A program made the position numbers and the translations under genes. Under the pieces are notes generated by a model. The model worked only from the letters and a program-made list of their open reading frames with translations, had not been told where the DNA came from and did not search any database. DNA of 64,000 nt, from contig OY294069.1 in assembly GCA_958510875.1 (NCBI GenBank), forward strand, positions 159,525,111 to 159,589,110. Direction: 5' to 3'. The first letter of the stretch is position 1; every line of letters starts with the position of its first letter. Shown here in pieces: positions 46,621-56,689 of this stretch. Source of the DNA: Endomychus coccineus (taxonomy: Eukaryota > Arthropoda > Insecta > Coleoptera > Endomychidae).

Positions 46621-47696
46621 GTTTCCAATATCCTTTCTCCACCTTGCGGACTAGTCTACAGTCAACGTTTGTATTGCAAGAATTCTTAGATAGATGGCGT
46701 TGGAACATTTATGTTTCTCTAGACAATTATATCTACGAATTTCAAACCTCGAACAGAATAGTCGGTCAGAAGCAGCACAACGTACTCATTCTGTTACTGA
46801 GCCTGAGAAAACGGAAGAGCTGGCCAGAGGTATTGGATTGTGTTATTGCTGGTAAAAAGAAACCTTACCACTATTCAATGAACGTAGTGATATTTAACAA
46901 ATTAATTTTGTTTCATTTGTTCAAAATGATGTGTCTGGTATTCGATTTTAATTATTTGTAAATACATCTATTTTGTCGTCCAACGATAAAATCAAGTCAT
47001 ACCCTTTCCATGTGAAAATTTCAGCTAACAATGATAATTATCCGCAAGATTAATAATGCGTTTTAGATTAAACTTCTCTTATATCTCATTAAAACGTAAT
47101 AAAGTGGCAGTAGATAAGGTGAGAACGCTTCAGACTATTAAATAAAGTAATTTCTTTCATTGCATGCACAGGTGAAACAATGAGAGTGTTACGGATAATG
47201 AAAATAGCAATTATAAACACCCCGTTATTCAAAATCGAATGATATTATTCTTTTTATCGTCATTTACATCCAGTTTAATAGAATTCATTATTTGTTTATA
47301 TCAAAATTATCAAATTAACCATTACTATTAAATTGATTGGCATATTTGACATGCATAATTCGTATTTTATTATTCAAAAACAAGAACATAACAAGAATAG
47401 AAATTACACCGTCTACATTGATTTCAATTAACCATAATTATATCATTAGTTCTACAGTCAACTAAACAATAACGTAAACCTCGCTAAGCTATATAAATAA
47501 TTTCAATTAATAAAACTCAAATAGAAAATTATTTCTTTATATTCCTTGCGTAAAAATTAGGTAGATAGTCATTTTACGGTAACTATTAAACTTGTAAAAA
47601 TTTTTCTGCATAATGTGTCGGTGACTATAACTGTTTAATTCAATTTACTGCTTATAATAAATAGTGATATCAGGAACTACTAGCCAGTATGAAACC
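46621..47696. other. no supported gene
   Basis: AT-rich. It contains the short repeat AGATAGATGGCGTTGGAACA (46688), shared with 43663. The 105-codon plus-strand frame at 46644 covers this repeat and shows no domain. Confidence 0.35.
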
Positions 47697-48014
47697 TTAA
47701 CCGAAACCAATTCGGCAGCTTGTCTTTTCCAACTTCCAATTAGACACATTTCTGACTCCTATTTCTGAATTTTGCATCTCGTTTAATAATATAACGGTAT
47801 CACGTCTCTCTTCTGGTATCGCGACTTTCAGACTGATCAAAATTCGGTGACCTTTCACTAGATGGTACTCCTTCCTCCAGTCGATCTTTTTATCTTTTAT
47901 AGTGACTAGACTACCCTTACGGTAGTCTAGATTTTTTAATGACCAAAATACGTTCTTCTGTATTTTTAGTCGGTCTAGTTTGAGGGTCCGCAGGATATAT
48001 TTTATTCCACTCAT
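47697..48014 (-). other. unidentified 105-codon open frame
   Basis: An ATG-initiated minus-strand frame, basic and helical in composition (MSGIKYILRTLKLDRLKIQK, DWRKEYHLVKGHRILISLKV, LLNEMQNSEIGVRNVSNWKL). The L-N-x-x-Q-x-S-x-IGV-x-x-x-x-W-x-L pattern is loosely like the DUF4780 block of non-LTR ORF1 (compare 41334-41530), but this is weak. GC content is higher than its neighbours, which favours coding origin. Confidence 0.3.
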
Positions 48015-48240
48015 ATCCCGACTGTTCTGGCTTCCTTCTATACATGACGCGCTCAGTTACTTGTTACACGTTGAACCATGTACTATACGGTTCAGTTAAA
48101 TTAACCGAAGGGTTAAAGGTAGGAAGTGTTGAGAATTGTCATAAGAGTTGAGCGTGAGAATACAATTAATATTATAATACCTATGTTATATATAAAATTC
48201 TCGGGAAATAGGAAATAGGTCACACTAACACATATGATTA

Positions 48241-48295
48241 TTATTTGCGTCTTTACGTACGTTTCGGTCTCGCGACCATCATCAGAAGACTATCA
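48241..48295 (-). ncRNA. type-I hammerhead ribozyme motif, family A
   Basis: On the minus strand the order is GTCTT (helix I, 3' strand), CTGATGA (48279-48285), hairpin GGTCGCGAGACC (helix II with GCGA loop), GAAAC (48261-48265), GTACGTA, and AAGAC (helix I, 5' strand). Helix I pairs perfectly over 5 bp, and cleavage is predicted after GTA between 48254 and 48253. All core boxes match the hammerhead consensus. Helix III would be ACG/CGT with a 2-nt loop, too small alone, but CGTACG is self-complementary, so two copies could pair. Such minimal hammerheads are known from Penelope-like elements. Confidence 0.8.
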
Positions 48296-48706
48296 CTGTA
48301 TGAAACGTGATTTCTTAAAACTAATTGTCTCACCACAAGGCGTCCTTATCGTACTGATTTCAATTGAAAATAACCACGTCGCCGAAACGAACAGAAACAC
48401 GAACAATCGAAATTATAACACATTAATGTTTTAAGTATACGAATTGAGAATCCCCTGCTAAGCAAAATTCTTATAAACTCTATAGATATATCAAATCACA
48501 GTATGTAATACGACTGGAGGACTGAACTAAAAATATAACGTTCGAGTATCCACTTTCGAACCAGATGTTGAAGATTTATGGGGTAATAAAAAAGTTTATC
48601 AAACCTTAGAAATATTGCTATTTGAGTATTCGACCTAAAATATACTTTTAACATTATAATGACGCATGTAGGAATTTGTACATTTCCAGTGTATTACGAA
48701 CAATTT

Positions 48707-49383
48707 TTACAATTTTAGGATGGTTGTCTGGTTGATCAATTTAACCGCGCAATCTGTGAGGCTGTTTATAACACTTTTTTTATGACTTGTTGGTGCAACG
48801 GAATTGAAGATAACTTTTTTAGTAAAACACGAAGTTTTTATTTTTCCATCTGCATCATGCCTAATGTTCATATCTAGGAAATTTATGTTTTTGTTCACTT
48901 CTATTTCACAAGTAAATTGAAGTTTACAGTGGAAATTGTTAAATTTATTAATCACGTACTGAATTTTACCATTGGGAACACACATAAAGCAATCATCTTC
49001 ATACCATTTAAAGAATACGGGTTGAAAATCTAATGAATTTATAACCAATTCCTCTAGGCATTCTAGGTTAGCAATGTTAGCTGAATTAGAAGATCATATT
49101 GCTATGCCGAATATTTGTCCAAAATATTGCTCACCGTATTGAAAATAAGTGCTTTCTAAACAAAACTGTACTGCATTTATAAATTCAGATTGATCTAGAG
49201 GTGTGTGGTTATTAATCTCTGCCCAACGTTTCTTGATGCTACTCAATGCCAAAACGACTGCTATATTTGTAAATAAAGAAACAACCTCCAAGGAAATTAA
49301 TACATGATCTACTAGTATAGATTGATTATTTATAAATTCCTTAAAATGCCATGAGTCTTTCACATAAAATTCATTTTTTCCTA
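48707..49383 (-). pseudogene. PLE reverse transcriptase palm and thumb
   Basis: On the minus strand: LISLEVVSLFTNI (motif A), then SSIKKRWAEINNHTPLDQSE and QFCLESTYFQYGEQYFGQIF (motif B region, 49094-49240). Next PVFFKWYEDDCFMCVP (catalytic box, about 48965-49010), LQFTCEIEVNKNINFLDMNI and GKIKTSCFTKK. Typical PLE box YVDD reads WYEDD; both Asp are kept. Frame breaks lie near 49080. The upstream part ends at the mariner insertion, and nothing RT-like is readable beyond it. Motif A has Glu (SLEVVS) where Asp is expected, so the enzyme is probably inactive. Confidence 0.85.
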
Positions 49384-50670
49384 ATGGGTTTTCCAATAGG
49401 GACGAGTAGATTTTGAGAATTCATGGCAGCCATGTTATTCAAGCTGCATCTGTCAAATCTATTGTTTATTATTCAGTTACTCAAGACAAATCACAGTGGC
49501 AAGTTATAGTGTCGACCAACGCGTTGAAACGATAAAACTTTATTATCAAAATGGATGTTCTCTTGTGGCAACGATGCGCGAGTTGCGCCCATTTTATGGT
49601 TTGCATGGTCGTCCTTCCCAGTCGACTATTCAACGTCTCGTGGCAAAATTTGAGTTGACTGGTTCATTGCACAATCAGCCAACACCTGTACGTAAAATAA
49701 ACGCAAGATCTGCCGAAAACATCGCCGCTGTCCATGAGAGTGTTCAGGAGAACCGGAGGCAGTCGATTCTGGCCGCATACAAGAACTCGGCCTTTCGCAG
49801 ACGAATATTGCGTCGGGACTTAGGTCTACATCCGTACAAGATCCAACTGACCCAGGAGCTGAAGGTAAACGACCATAGACAACGCCGTGAGTTCTCTGAC
49901 TGGGCTCTGGAGCAGTTGGAAGCAGACCCCGATTTTAACAAAAAAATCACCTTCAGCGACGAGGCCCATTTTTGGATGAATGGGTACGTCAACTGGCAAA
50001 ATTGCCGAATTTGAGACGATGCCAATCCGCACGAGGTCCACCAAGTGCATCCGCTGAAAGTCACTGTTTGGTGTGGATTGTGGTCCGGCGGCATTATCGG
50101 TCCGTACTTTTTCGAAAACGACGATGGCATTGCCATCACCATCAACGGAGAGCGCTACCGATCTATGTTAACCAATTTCTTTTGGGCCAAATTGGATCAT
50201 ATGGATGTGGTGGACGATATATGGTTTCAGCAAGACGGCGCCACGTGCCACACAGCTGATGCCTCAATGGACATTCTGCACGAGCGATTTGAGGGCAGGG
50301 TTATCTCACGCAGAGGCGACGTGAACGGGCCACCGAAATCGAGCGATTTGACCCCGTTAAATTTTTTTTGTGGGGTTTCCTTAAGTCGCAGGTCTATGCC
50401 AATAGGCCGCAAACGACCAGTGCACCCAAAGTCAACATAACCCGTGCCATTGCTCAAATTCAACCTGATCTATGCGCCAGAATCGTCGAAAAATGAACCT
50501 CTCGAATGCGCGCCACCCACCGAAGCCGCGGCGGCCATTTAAACGATGTAATATTTCACACATAATGTCATTAATAGGCCTTTCAAATGAAACAAAAAAT
50601 TCGTTGATATCTCACACACAACTTGTTTTATTCAATTTTAACATCTACCCGGCCTTAATGGAAAACCCTT
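49384..50670 (+). mobile_element. full-length mariner-like element with TA target duplication
   Basis: TIRs begin ATGGGTTTTCCAATAGGG at left and, inverted, AAGGGTTTTCCATTAAGG at right, and continue through a GTAGAT block for about 38 bp. TA flanks both ends (49382-49383, 50671-50672). The 1287-bp length is that of a complete mariner, and the single plus-strand transposase frame fills it. It interrupts the PLE at its RT. Confidence 0.92.
49496..50496 (+). pseudogene. mariner-family transposase with one stop and one frameshift
   Basis: The N-terminus reads ASYSVDQRVETIKLYYQNGC, with a helix-turn-helix through RPSQSTIQRLVAKFELTGS. Catalytic blocks: KKITFSDEAHFWMNGYVN (first Asp), WFQQDGATCHTA (second Asp) and KSSDLTPLNFF (third Asp), 36 residues after the second by my count, so a DDD transposase. 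Defects: the expected first codon is GTG (49496), a TGA replaces a probable TGG at 50012-50014, and a base is missing from the T run at 50362-50369. After that run the +1 frame gives WGFLKSQVYANRPQ and ends with a stop at 50494-50496. Few lesions, so a fairly young pseudogene. Confidence 0.92.
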
Positions 50671-50814
50671 TATTATATTGTTGATAGATTTATATAAAAA
50701 TTTGATAAATTGTAGGTAGGCGTACGTAAAGATGAAAATTATTAGCATTATGTATTAGTGTGACCTATTTTCCGGCAATTCATATGTAATAAAAGGAATG
50801 ATATTAATTCCAGG

Positions 50815-50905
50815 TACTAATGGAAGTTCCTCAAGCTAATATAATTGGCCCACTTCTGCTCTTAATTTATATTAATGACTTATCTGAACACTATAAATAA
50901 GACAG
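50815..50905 (+). pseudogene. short non-LTR RT motif relic
   Basis: VLMEVPQANIIGPLLLLIYI then NDLSEHYK resembles the RT motif GVPQGSILGPLLFLIYINDL with decay. It is only about 30 residues long and lies against the family-B terminus that starts at 50880. Confidence 0.5.
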
Positions 50906-51030
50906 TCACACTCATCCACTAAAAATACTGTTAAAGTACTGAAGACTTTTCAGCTACCAAGTAGCCATCATCAGAGTGAGTAATTTCAGTGGATGACAGT
51001 GATTGTTTTTTATTTATAGTGTATCCACAG
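50880..51030 (-). repeat. PLE family-B terminal repeat with hammerhead motif
   Basis: Carries the family-B tail (ATTTATAGTGTATCCACAGT, inverted elsewhere) and outer inverted words TCATCCACT (about 50912) and AGTGGATGA (50988), which form the distal part of helix I of the ribozyme motif. Confidence 0.65.
50905..51000 (-). ncRNA. type-I hammerhead ribozyme motif, family B
   Basis: Minus strand: outer helix I TCATCCACT, inner ACT, CTGATGA (50968-50974), hairpin GGCTACTTGGTAGCT, GAAA (50948-50951), AAGTCTTC with triplet TTC, then AGT and, further on, AGTGGATGA. The outer helix pairs 9 of 9 bp and the inner one 3. Predicted cleavage is between 50941 and 50940. All conserved core boxes are present. 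Helix III (AAG/CTT, 1-nt loop) is again too short to close alone but is self-complementary. Confidence 0.65.
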
Positions 51031-51707
51031 TGTGAACTCTTTCAAAGGTTATTACCGACCTACCTGAAGTTATTTCAGATTCTAAACAGTTAATGAACAA
51101 TTATGGGTGAGAGTAGCTTTAAAGTATTGCCAAAAATATCTTCTGTCTCGAGACTGAAGTTGTTACTACGCTTTCAAAAATTTCGTGATAGGTGTATGAA
51201 TAACCAACACACATTGAACAAAAATAATACAAACGGTATCATTTGTACTTCAAAGTATAGCAAACTATGAATATATAAAATATTAGATCTATATAATTAC
51301 ATTACATTTTGGAAAATATTTATTATTCTAGATGTCTCGGAAATAAAATAGGTAGAAACCTCAATTGTTATGAAGAAATCGAACAACGATGTAGAAGGTT
51401 GAATTTGGTTATTTCTAGTGTTATGGGAGCACAACTGTTGAACATTGCGTTAAACGTTTTTTTCATGCAAATATTCAATTTTTGTTGGGTTTTGGTGTAA
51501 TATTTTGGGATAACATCTACCAGGTTGAGATGATATTTCAGCGGTGAAAAGAGCTTATCTTCGTACTGGAGTATAAACAATGTTGTTGAAGTATTTTCAA
51601 GAAAAACAACATACTTACTATTATTGGGATATACATTTATCAATTACTCCCTTTTGTTTTCATAGAAAATTTTGAAAATCTTTCAATTACTATACATCTA
51701 ACATAAC
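51031..51707. other. no recognisable feature
   Basis: AT-rich with no motif or shared repeat; the 91- and 63-codon frames at 51309-51643 overlap each other on opposite strands and look random. Confidence 0.35.
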
Positions 51708-51990
51708 TAGTCGAGGAAATAAAGCACTAAAATAGGCCAAATCTGGGAAAGTTGGCGCAGTTGGATGGATTGAGATGCGGTTTTCTGCATTCGATTCAGA
51801 AAGTGATTTAGAAACTTTGTTCGGTATTTTTGTTTTGCGAAAAAAAATTTGTTGCATTTCTACAGCCAAAAAATGCATTTTTCTAAGTGCACTTTTTGAG
51901 GTGAATAAAAACACGGACTCGAATTGGTTTCTCGGGGGTTTTTGGGGTCGCTGAACACGAATATGATATTAAAAAAATTCCCTGAGATCG
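51708..51990 (+). mobile_element. third copy of the TAGTCGAGG-ended element (partial)
   Basis: Starts TAGTCGAGGAAATAAAGC, then CTAAAATAGGCC, and shares TGCATTTCTACAG, AATGCATTTTTC and GGGGGTTTTTGGGGTCGCTG with the element at 26090-27186. It runs directly toward the large palindrome, whose arms repeat the CGGGGGTTTTTAAAGTCGCC word, so palindrome and element may belong together. Confidence 0.6.
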
Positions 51991-52021
51991 CCTTGGACCT
52001 CCCCGGGGGAATACTAGCGTC

Positions 52022-52818
52022 CTGACGTCCTGGATATCGACGAAATGAATGAAAAAATTATTTTTAATGTTTGTCAACTGTTCGAAAGATGATATGAAGG
52101 TTGCTAGTGATGATAACGACATGAAAAAACTCTTCTGCAATACCTGGTGTATCCTGCGTCCGGGTAACGACGTCATCTTCTAGGAATTCGCTAATTTTTC
52201 TTCATAAAAGGTAACAAATTCTAGCTCTCGGGGGTTTTTAAAGTCGCCGATCACGACTGTGACACTCACAATGTTCTGCAAATTACCTGGGGGTATTTCC
52301 GGGACACTCGATCCCTGTGTATCCACGTCATCTTCTAGGAATTTCTTGTTTTTTTAAAATTAAATGTAATAAATTCTAGCTCTCGGGGGTTTTTAAAGTC
52401 GCCGATCACGACTGTGACCCTGAAAGTTTTCATGCATAGTCGTGATCGGCAACTTTGAAAACCCCCGAGAGCTAGAATTTATTACATTTAATTAAAGAAA
52501 AACAACAACATGACGTGGATACACAGGTTTCGAGTGTCCCGGAAACACCCCCAGGTAATTTGCAGAACATTGTGAGTATCACAGTCGTGATCGGCGACTT
52601 TAAAAACCCCCGAGGCTAGAATTTGTTACCTTTTGTGAAGAAAAATTAGCAGATTCCTCGAAGATGACGTCGTTACCCGGACGCAGGGTACACCAGGTAT
52701 TGCAGAAGAGTTTTTTCATGTCGTTATCATCACTAGCAACCTTCATATCACCTTTCGAACAGTTGACAAACATTAAAAATAATTTTTTCATTAATTTCGT
52801 CGATATCCAGGACATCAG
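52022..52818. repeat. large near-perfect palindrome, arms about 385 bp
   Basis: The left arm (52022-52412) is matched by an inverted right arm (52437-52818) around a loop of about 24 bp centred near 52425. Shared strings run end to end: CTGGATATCGACGAAAT, GTTGCTAGTGATGATAACGA, CCGGGTAACGACGTCATCTT, ACCTGGGGGTATTTCC (one change in the right arm), and the CTCGGGGGTTTTTAAAGTCG word twice per arm. Differences are few. The open frames here are mirror images (52176 minus and 52664 plus) and reflect the palindrome. A transcript would fold into a long double-stranded hairpin. Confidence 0.95.
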
Positions 52819-53010
52819 AACAATTTTAACGTTTTCACAGCTGTAAAATAAGTATAAATACTACGGGATGAAGAAATTAAAGATGGAATTGATGCTACCT
52901 AGACTTTTTACAAGCTGTACAACCTTCGCGTGCTTTCATAGAAATAAAGAAAAACTTTCTAAGCGGAATAGCATGTGTAGCACAATCCTGACTCTCCAAA
53001 ATGTGACCTA

Positions 53011-53213
53011 TCATAACAGTAGGCACTGCATCTGATTATCATTTCCTTTCAAATTCAATGCACAAGCAACAAACAAGAAATTATCGTTGACAGCATCGTG
53101 TGAACGAACTTGAAGAACTTTTTGTTTGTCGCTAGAAATTCTGTAAGAATTCCTATGATTTCTCATTGACCACTCAGGTGCAAGGTTACTGTCACACTTC
53201 AACGAGTCCATAT
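53011..53213 (-). CDS. candidate host-gene exon, unidentified
   Basis: On the minus strand a strong 3' splice site (TTAATTTTCTCTTCTAG, AG at 53214-53215) precedes AT and then ATGGACTCG. The frame reads MDSLKCDSNLAPEWSMRNHR, NSYRISSDKQKVLQVRSHDA and on to a TGA at 53011. Past the stop, a second frame reads MIGHILESQDCATHAIPLRK and GCTACKKSR to about 52905. No convincing 5' splice site was seen, so this could be a terminal exon or a decayed one. The W-x-x-x-x-x-x-Y spacing faintly recalls tektin N-termini, but not enough for a name. Confidence 0.35.
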
Positions 53214-53215
53214 CT

Positions 53216-53539
53216 AGAAGAGAAAATTAATCATTACTTATGAATGAAACGTAACAATGATACGAAAGTCACGGGTGACAAAATTTGATAGCAGGTATCC
53301 AGTAATAATATTTACATTTCCGAATTCCGATAGTAACCTGCTAATATGTACGTTCAATCATATGTACCGTTCATTTTCATTGCTTAATAAGCTTTTCTTT
53401 TTAAAATTCACGATGCAACAGTGGGAACTGTTCGTTTCACTGTGAGACTGGATAACGTTGGACAATGGTTACAACAAATCGTTGATCAATAATTTGATTT
53501 CTAAACAAAAAAAGAAATTGGAACGTATTTAACTAACCA
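53216..53539. other. no recognisable feature
   Basis: AT-rich; would be intron if the exon at 53011-53213 is real. Confidence 0.3.
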
Positions 53540-53900
53540 AATTAGAACCATTACCATCAAATACTTCAATAAAATTCAAAAGTTTCACTTATCATTCTTC
53601 AGTAATTAATAATTTTCATAGTTTGATTTCTAAATTTGCAATACAAGCAGTTTATAGACGTAAGAACAAGCTAAAACACCGTTTAGGCAACATCTTTGAT
53701 AAAATTTCCGATTTCGCCTAAACCGAGATTTACAAAATCAATTGTGAGTCGTGTTTAAAATGCTATGTGGGTCAAACTAGAAGGAACATTTCAACTCGTT
53801 ATAATAGGCAAATTTCTAGGTAATTTTGAAGGAATGGAAATGTATAAACGAAAAAGCAATTCATTAAATTTCGCTTCATCTACAGCTGAGGGTAACCCCT
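53540..53900 (+). pseudogene. PLE GIY-YIG remnant
   Basis: RRKNKLKHRLGNIFDKISDF (linker), a stop, then TEIYKINCESCLKCYVGQTR and RNISTRYNRQISR. The YKxxCxxCxxxYxGQTRR order is a GIY-YIG N-lobe with YIG changed to YVG. The C-lobe is replaced by stops. A string GGAAATGTATAAACGA-AAAGCAATT (about 53837) also occurs near 55803, so a related relic lies there. Confidence 0.65.
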
Positions 53901-53944
53901 TGTTTGCATTATTATACCCAAATAGTATTTGAACAAGCAAATTT

Positions 53945-54015
53945 TGATTTATAATTTAATTAATGGTGATTATTTCTTATTCATAGTGTTATAGTGTATC
54001 CACGTTGTGAACTCG
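53945..54015. repeat. PLE family-B terminal remnant
   Basis: TGATTATTTCTTATTCATAG, then TATAGTGTATCCACGTTGTG, matches the family-B tail immediately downstream of the nuclease remnant, consistent with it being that element's end. Confidence 0.5.
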
Positions 54016-54054
54016 TTTATAGTTTATTAGCTATTTAACGTCTGAAATACAATA

Positions 54055-54560
54055 CAATGGCTATCAATGCTGGTGTTCCACAGGGATCTGGCTTGGCGCC
54101 AACTTTGTTTCTGCTTCATATCAACGATCTGTTGGAAGTGACCTGGCAACGATTTTGAAATGGGGATCTGATAATCTACTACTTTAATGCAACCAAACCT
54201 CAAGCTTGAATCTTCTCTGGGAAGGCGGATCCCACAATCCTTAATATGATGATATCATGTACTCGTGAAGTCTTCCGTATTCATTCTCGGGATCACCACC
54301 AACAACACCCTCTCATGAGATGATCATGTGAGGTTCATTGTGAAAATCGCTTCACAAAACTTGGTTTTCTATTTCGTGCAAAGAGCTTTTCCCAGCAGCT
54401 CCTCATAATCTACAGACTCGACCTGTTCTGGAGTACTGTTCACACCCTTGGAATCTATCCAGAATGGATCTATTCGTCTGACTGATAATGTCACATTTAC
54501 GAATTCATTGTCTTGTTGTTGCGGGGGGTTGTTGGCATTAGAGTTGTCTCTTCTAGCCAC
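54055..54560 (+). pseudogene. non-LTR RT fragment (CR1/RTE-like)
   Basis: AINAGVPQGSGLAPTLFLLH (then INDLLEV) is RT motif B of a non-LTR element. After frame changes, FILGITTNNTLSWDDHVRFI and, in another frame, PVLEYCSHPWN-like residues match the thumb with RPxLEYCSHxW. No catalytic YADD box is readable between them. The motif style differs from the I/R1 copies elsewhere, so this is a separate family. Confidence 0.65.
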
Positions 54561-54591
54561 AAACATTTTTTATTGGATATTGGTTACATTC

Positions 54592-55440
54592 TTAAATTGA
54601 AATGTTATTTTGTATCATGTACTGAAAAATTATGTTATATATTTTGATGTCGTTGTAATTTAAAATATTTACAATGTTGGTCGGAAACATGACGCCTAGC
54701 TCTTGTAATTTTTTATTGAAGGTGCGTCTTTCATTTTCGTAAAGATGACAGCCAAAGAAAATGTGATTAAGATCTCCAATAGTTGTGTTATCACAAGAGC
54801 AATTTGCTTTTTTCTCTAATACCAATTTTGGCTAAATGGGAAGGGAAACTTCCGTGGTTTAATTTAAGTCTGGTTATTATTGTTTGATATTTTCTGCTGT
54901 ATCCACCCACATTTAAATGTAGCAATTTTTGGGTAATCTGAATATAAAAGTGTATATGGGTTTTTTGAAGTTTCTGCAAAGCTTACACAGCCTTCCTTAC
55001 ATTTGTCGCCGCTATAACGTTTGGCTAGACTGAGACAGTCATTTAGTGTGACTACGTCTATGGTGGTCCCTGAAATTATAGCCTTTTTAGCCCCATTGTC
55101 TGCTAAGGAATTTCCTTTGATTCCAGCATGTCCTTTCACCCATACAAAATTAATATTGGCACCTCGAATAATAAAGAAATCAAAACTTCTGTAAAACATC
55201 GTAGAAAAGTGGGTGTTCTCCCCCGTTTCTATATATATTTCCATGGCCACTGTTCAACAGAAATCTCGTCTTTTTGGATACCTATACCTATAACCACCAC
55301 ACTTTCAAGAAAAATTGCAATACCTGTCTCCTGTCCCAACATTCTATCACTGGATCACACGATGTTCTATGAACATTATGGACTTTCGTCTCGTGTAGTA
55401 AAAAGTAACATATTATTAAACCGTGTTCCTTATTGCTACG
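54592..55440 (-). pseudogene. I-group non-LTR ORF2 tail: RNase H and zinc-knuckle
   Basis: On the minus strand: SSDRMLGQETGIAIF-like start (55300-55345), ANINFVWVKGHAGIKGNSLA then DNGAKKAI (55085-55160, the WVKGHxGxxGNxxAD block with Asp kept and Glu changed to Ser), DCLSLAKRYSGDKCKEG, NPYTLLYSDYPKIATFKCG, and CSCDNTTIGDLNHIFFGC (54745-54800), the C-terminal CxC...H..C knuckle. Frames break near 54860 and 55250. It is the 3' part of an I/R1-like element. Confidence 0.8.
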
Positions 55441-55589
55441 TTATCAAAATGAATTGTATTATATCATTATCTCTTTCTCATATGACCTGTCAAAATCATT
55501 GATACAATCGCAGTATGTAATTTGTCTTGTAAAGTCGGCAGCGTTATGAGTTTATCTATGAATTGAATGAAAATTAATGTACCATAGAA

Positions 55590-55705
55590 GAGTTCACAAC
55601 TGTGAATTAACTATAACACTAATCAGTAAGAAAGATCACCCTTGTCCACTAAAAATGCTTTTAAAATACTGAGAATCTCTCAGCTACCAAGTAGCCATTC
55701 TCAAA
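55590..55705. repeat. PLE family-B terminal remnant with decayed hammerhead
   Basis: GAAAGATCACCCTTGTCCAC, CTAAAAATGCTTTTAAAATA and CAGCTACCAAGTAGCCATTC are the family-B terminus. On the minus strand the CTGATGA box reads TGAGAAT and GAAA reads GAGA, so the ribozyme is lost. Confidence 0.55.
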
Positions 55706-56689
55706 CTAGAAAACAAAATGTGCTAGCTTGAATACTCTTAGGATATAGTTATGCGATTAAGGGATTACCCTCAAGAGGAGATAGATCAGAATTCATTAAA
55801 TGGAAATGTATAAACGAGAAAGCAATTTATTGAATTCAGATTTATCTCTAGCTGCTGTATTTTCCTTTCGTTTAGTTGCAAAAATGGCTTAATTTAGAAT
55901 TCACTACGGAAATGTAAAAACATTAGCGACATTGAAAATTTGTACAAGAATTAATAATTAATTTACGCAATTGTCATTACATGGTAGGCGATTAAATGAT
56001 AATTATGTCATTTAATAAGTTAACTGTCCAACAACTTGACAAACATGTTTATTTATCAGCAATTTTTCGCTTATACACGCTAATTTCTGTGCTTGAATCT
56101 TTGCCTAACGCACATCGATTTGTCCCTCTTCCATTTCAAATTAAATTTTAATTCAACGATCTGATGATGAACTCACCTGTATGAAGGCGCAGTTATCATA
56201 CAATAAATTAATTTGCCGCGATTATTCCGTGAACATCCTAGATAATTATTAACTAACATTCATTTCACCCGACAAGATGTTATTTCCGTGATTCTTTATT
56301 CTTTTATTGAGCCATACCGCAAATGTCAGCGTTAACAATTTCTATCGGGTCATTTAATATTATATTTTTTGTTGACTGTAGGGGAAAGTTCTACGAATAT
56401 CGTGACAGTGTTCTTATTTTCTCCATTATTTATTTATATCAAATGATCAATACGGAAGAATACAATCAAATTATATGTTCTCTATAATTATTTTGTTATT
56501 TCGTTCGCAGAGATGTTAGAAAGGTCAAAACATGTGAAGTTTTTCTGTAAATTCCCTTCATATGTATTAGGTTTTCTCTTGGGTCATACCTTGGGTTATT
56601 TCAGTAGTTTTTTGATCGTAATTTCGATTATGACAAAGATTAATGTTAGGGGTGTTGTTTCTACCACGATTTCCTATATAGTGAGTGTT
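55706..56689. other. no supported gene
   Basis: AT-rich. A GGAAATGTATAAACGAGAAA string (about 55801) is shared with 53837. Otherwise nothing recognisable. Confidence 0.35.

Larger units (their letters stand above)
48185..50790 (-). mobile_element. PLE family-A element with inverted ends, split by a mariner
   Basis: The left end (ATTCTCGGGAAATAGG..., 48185) and the right end (ATTAGTGTGACCTATTTTCC, 50755-50776) are inverted copies, as in the two shorter family-A elements. The interior has the shared core (GTATCCACTTTCGAACCAGA, 48546 on) and, unlike those, part of an RT on the minus strand. A complete mariner (49384-50670) sits inside. The right repeat starts at CGTACGTAAAGATG, at the position of the ribozyme cleavage region. 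Confidence 0.75.

Noticed and set aside
49744..50145. 133-codon minus-strand frame
   Set aside because: Antisense shadow of the mariner transposase.
52022..52846. Mirror-image open frames with near-identical protein (51883-52176 minus, 52664-52846 plus)
   Set aside because: Both are the same sequence read from the two arms of the palindrome; no domain is recognisable.
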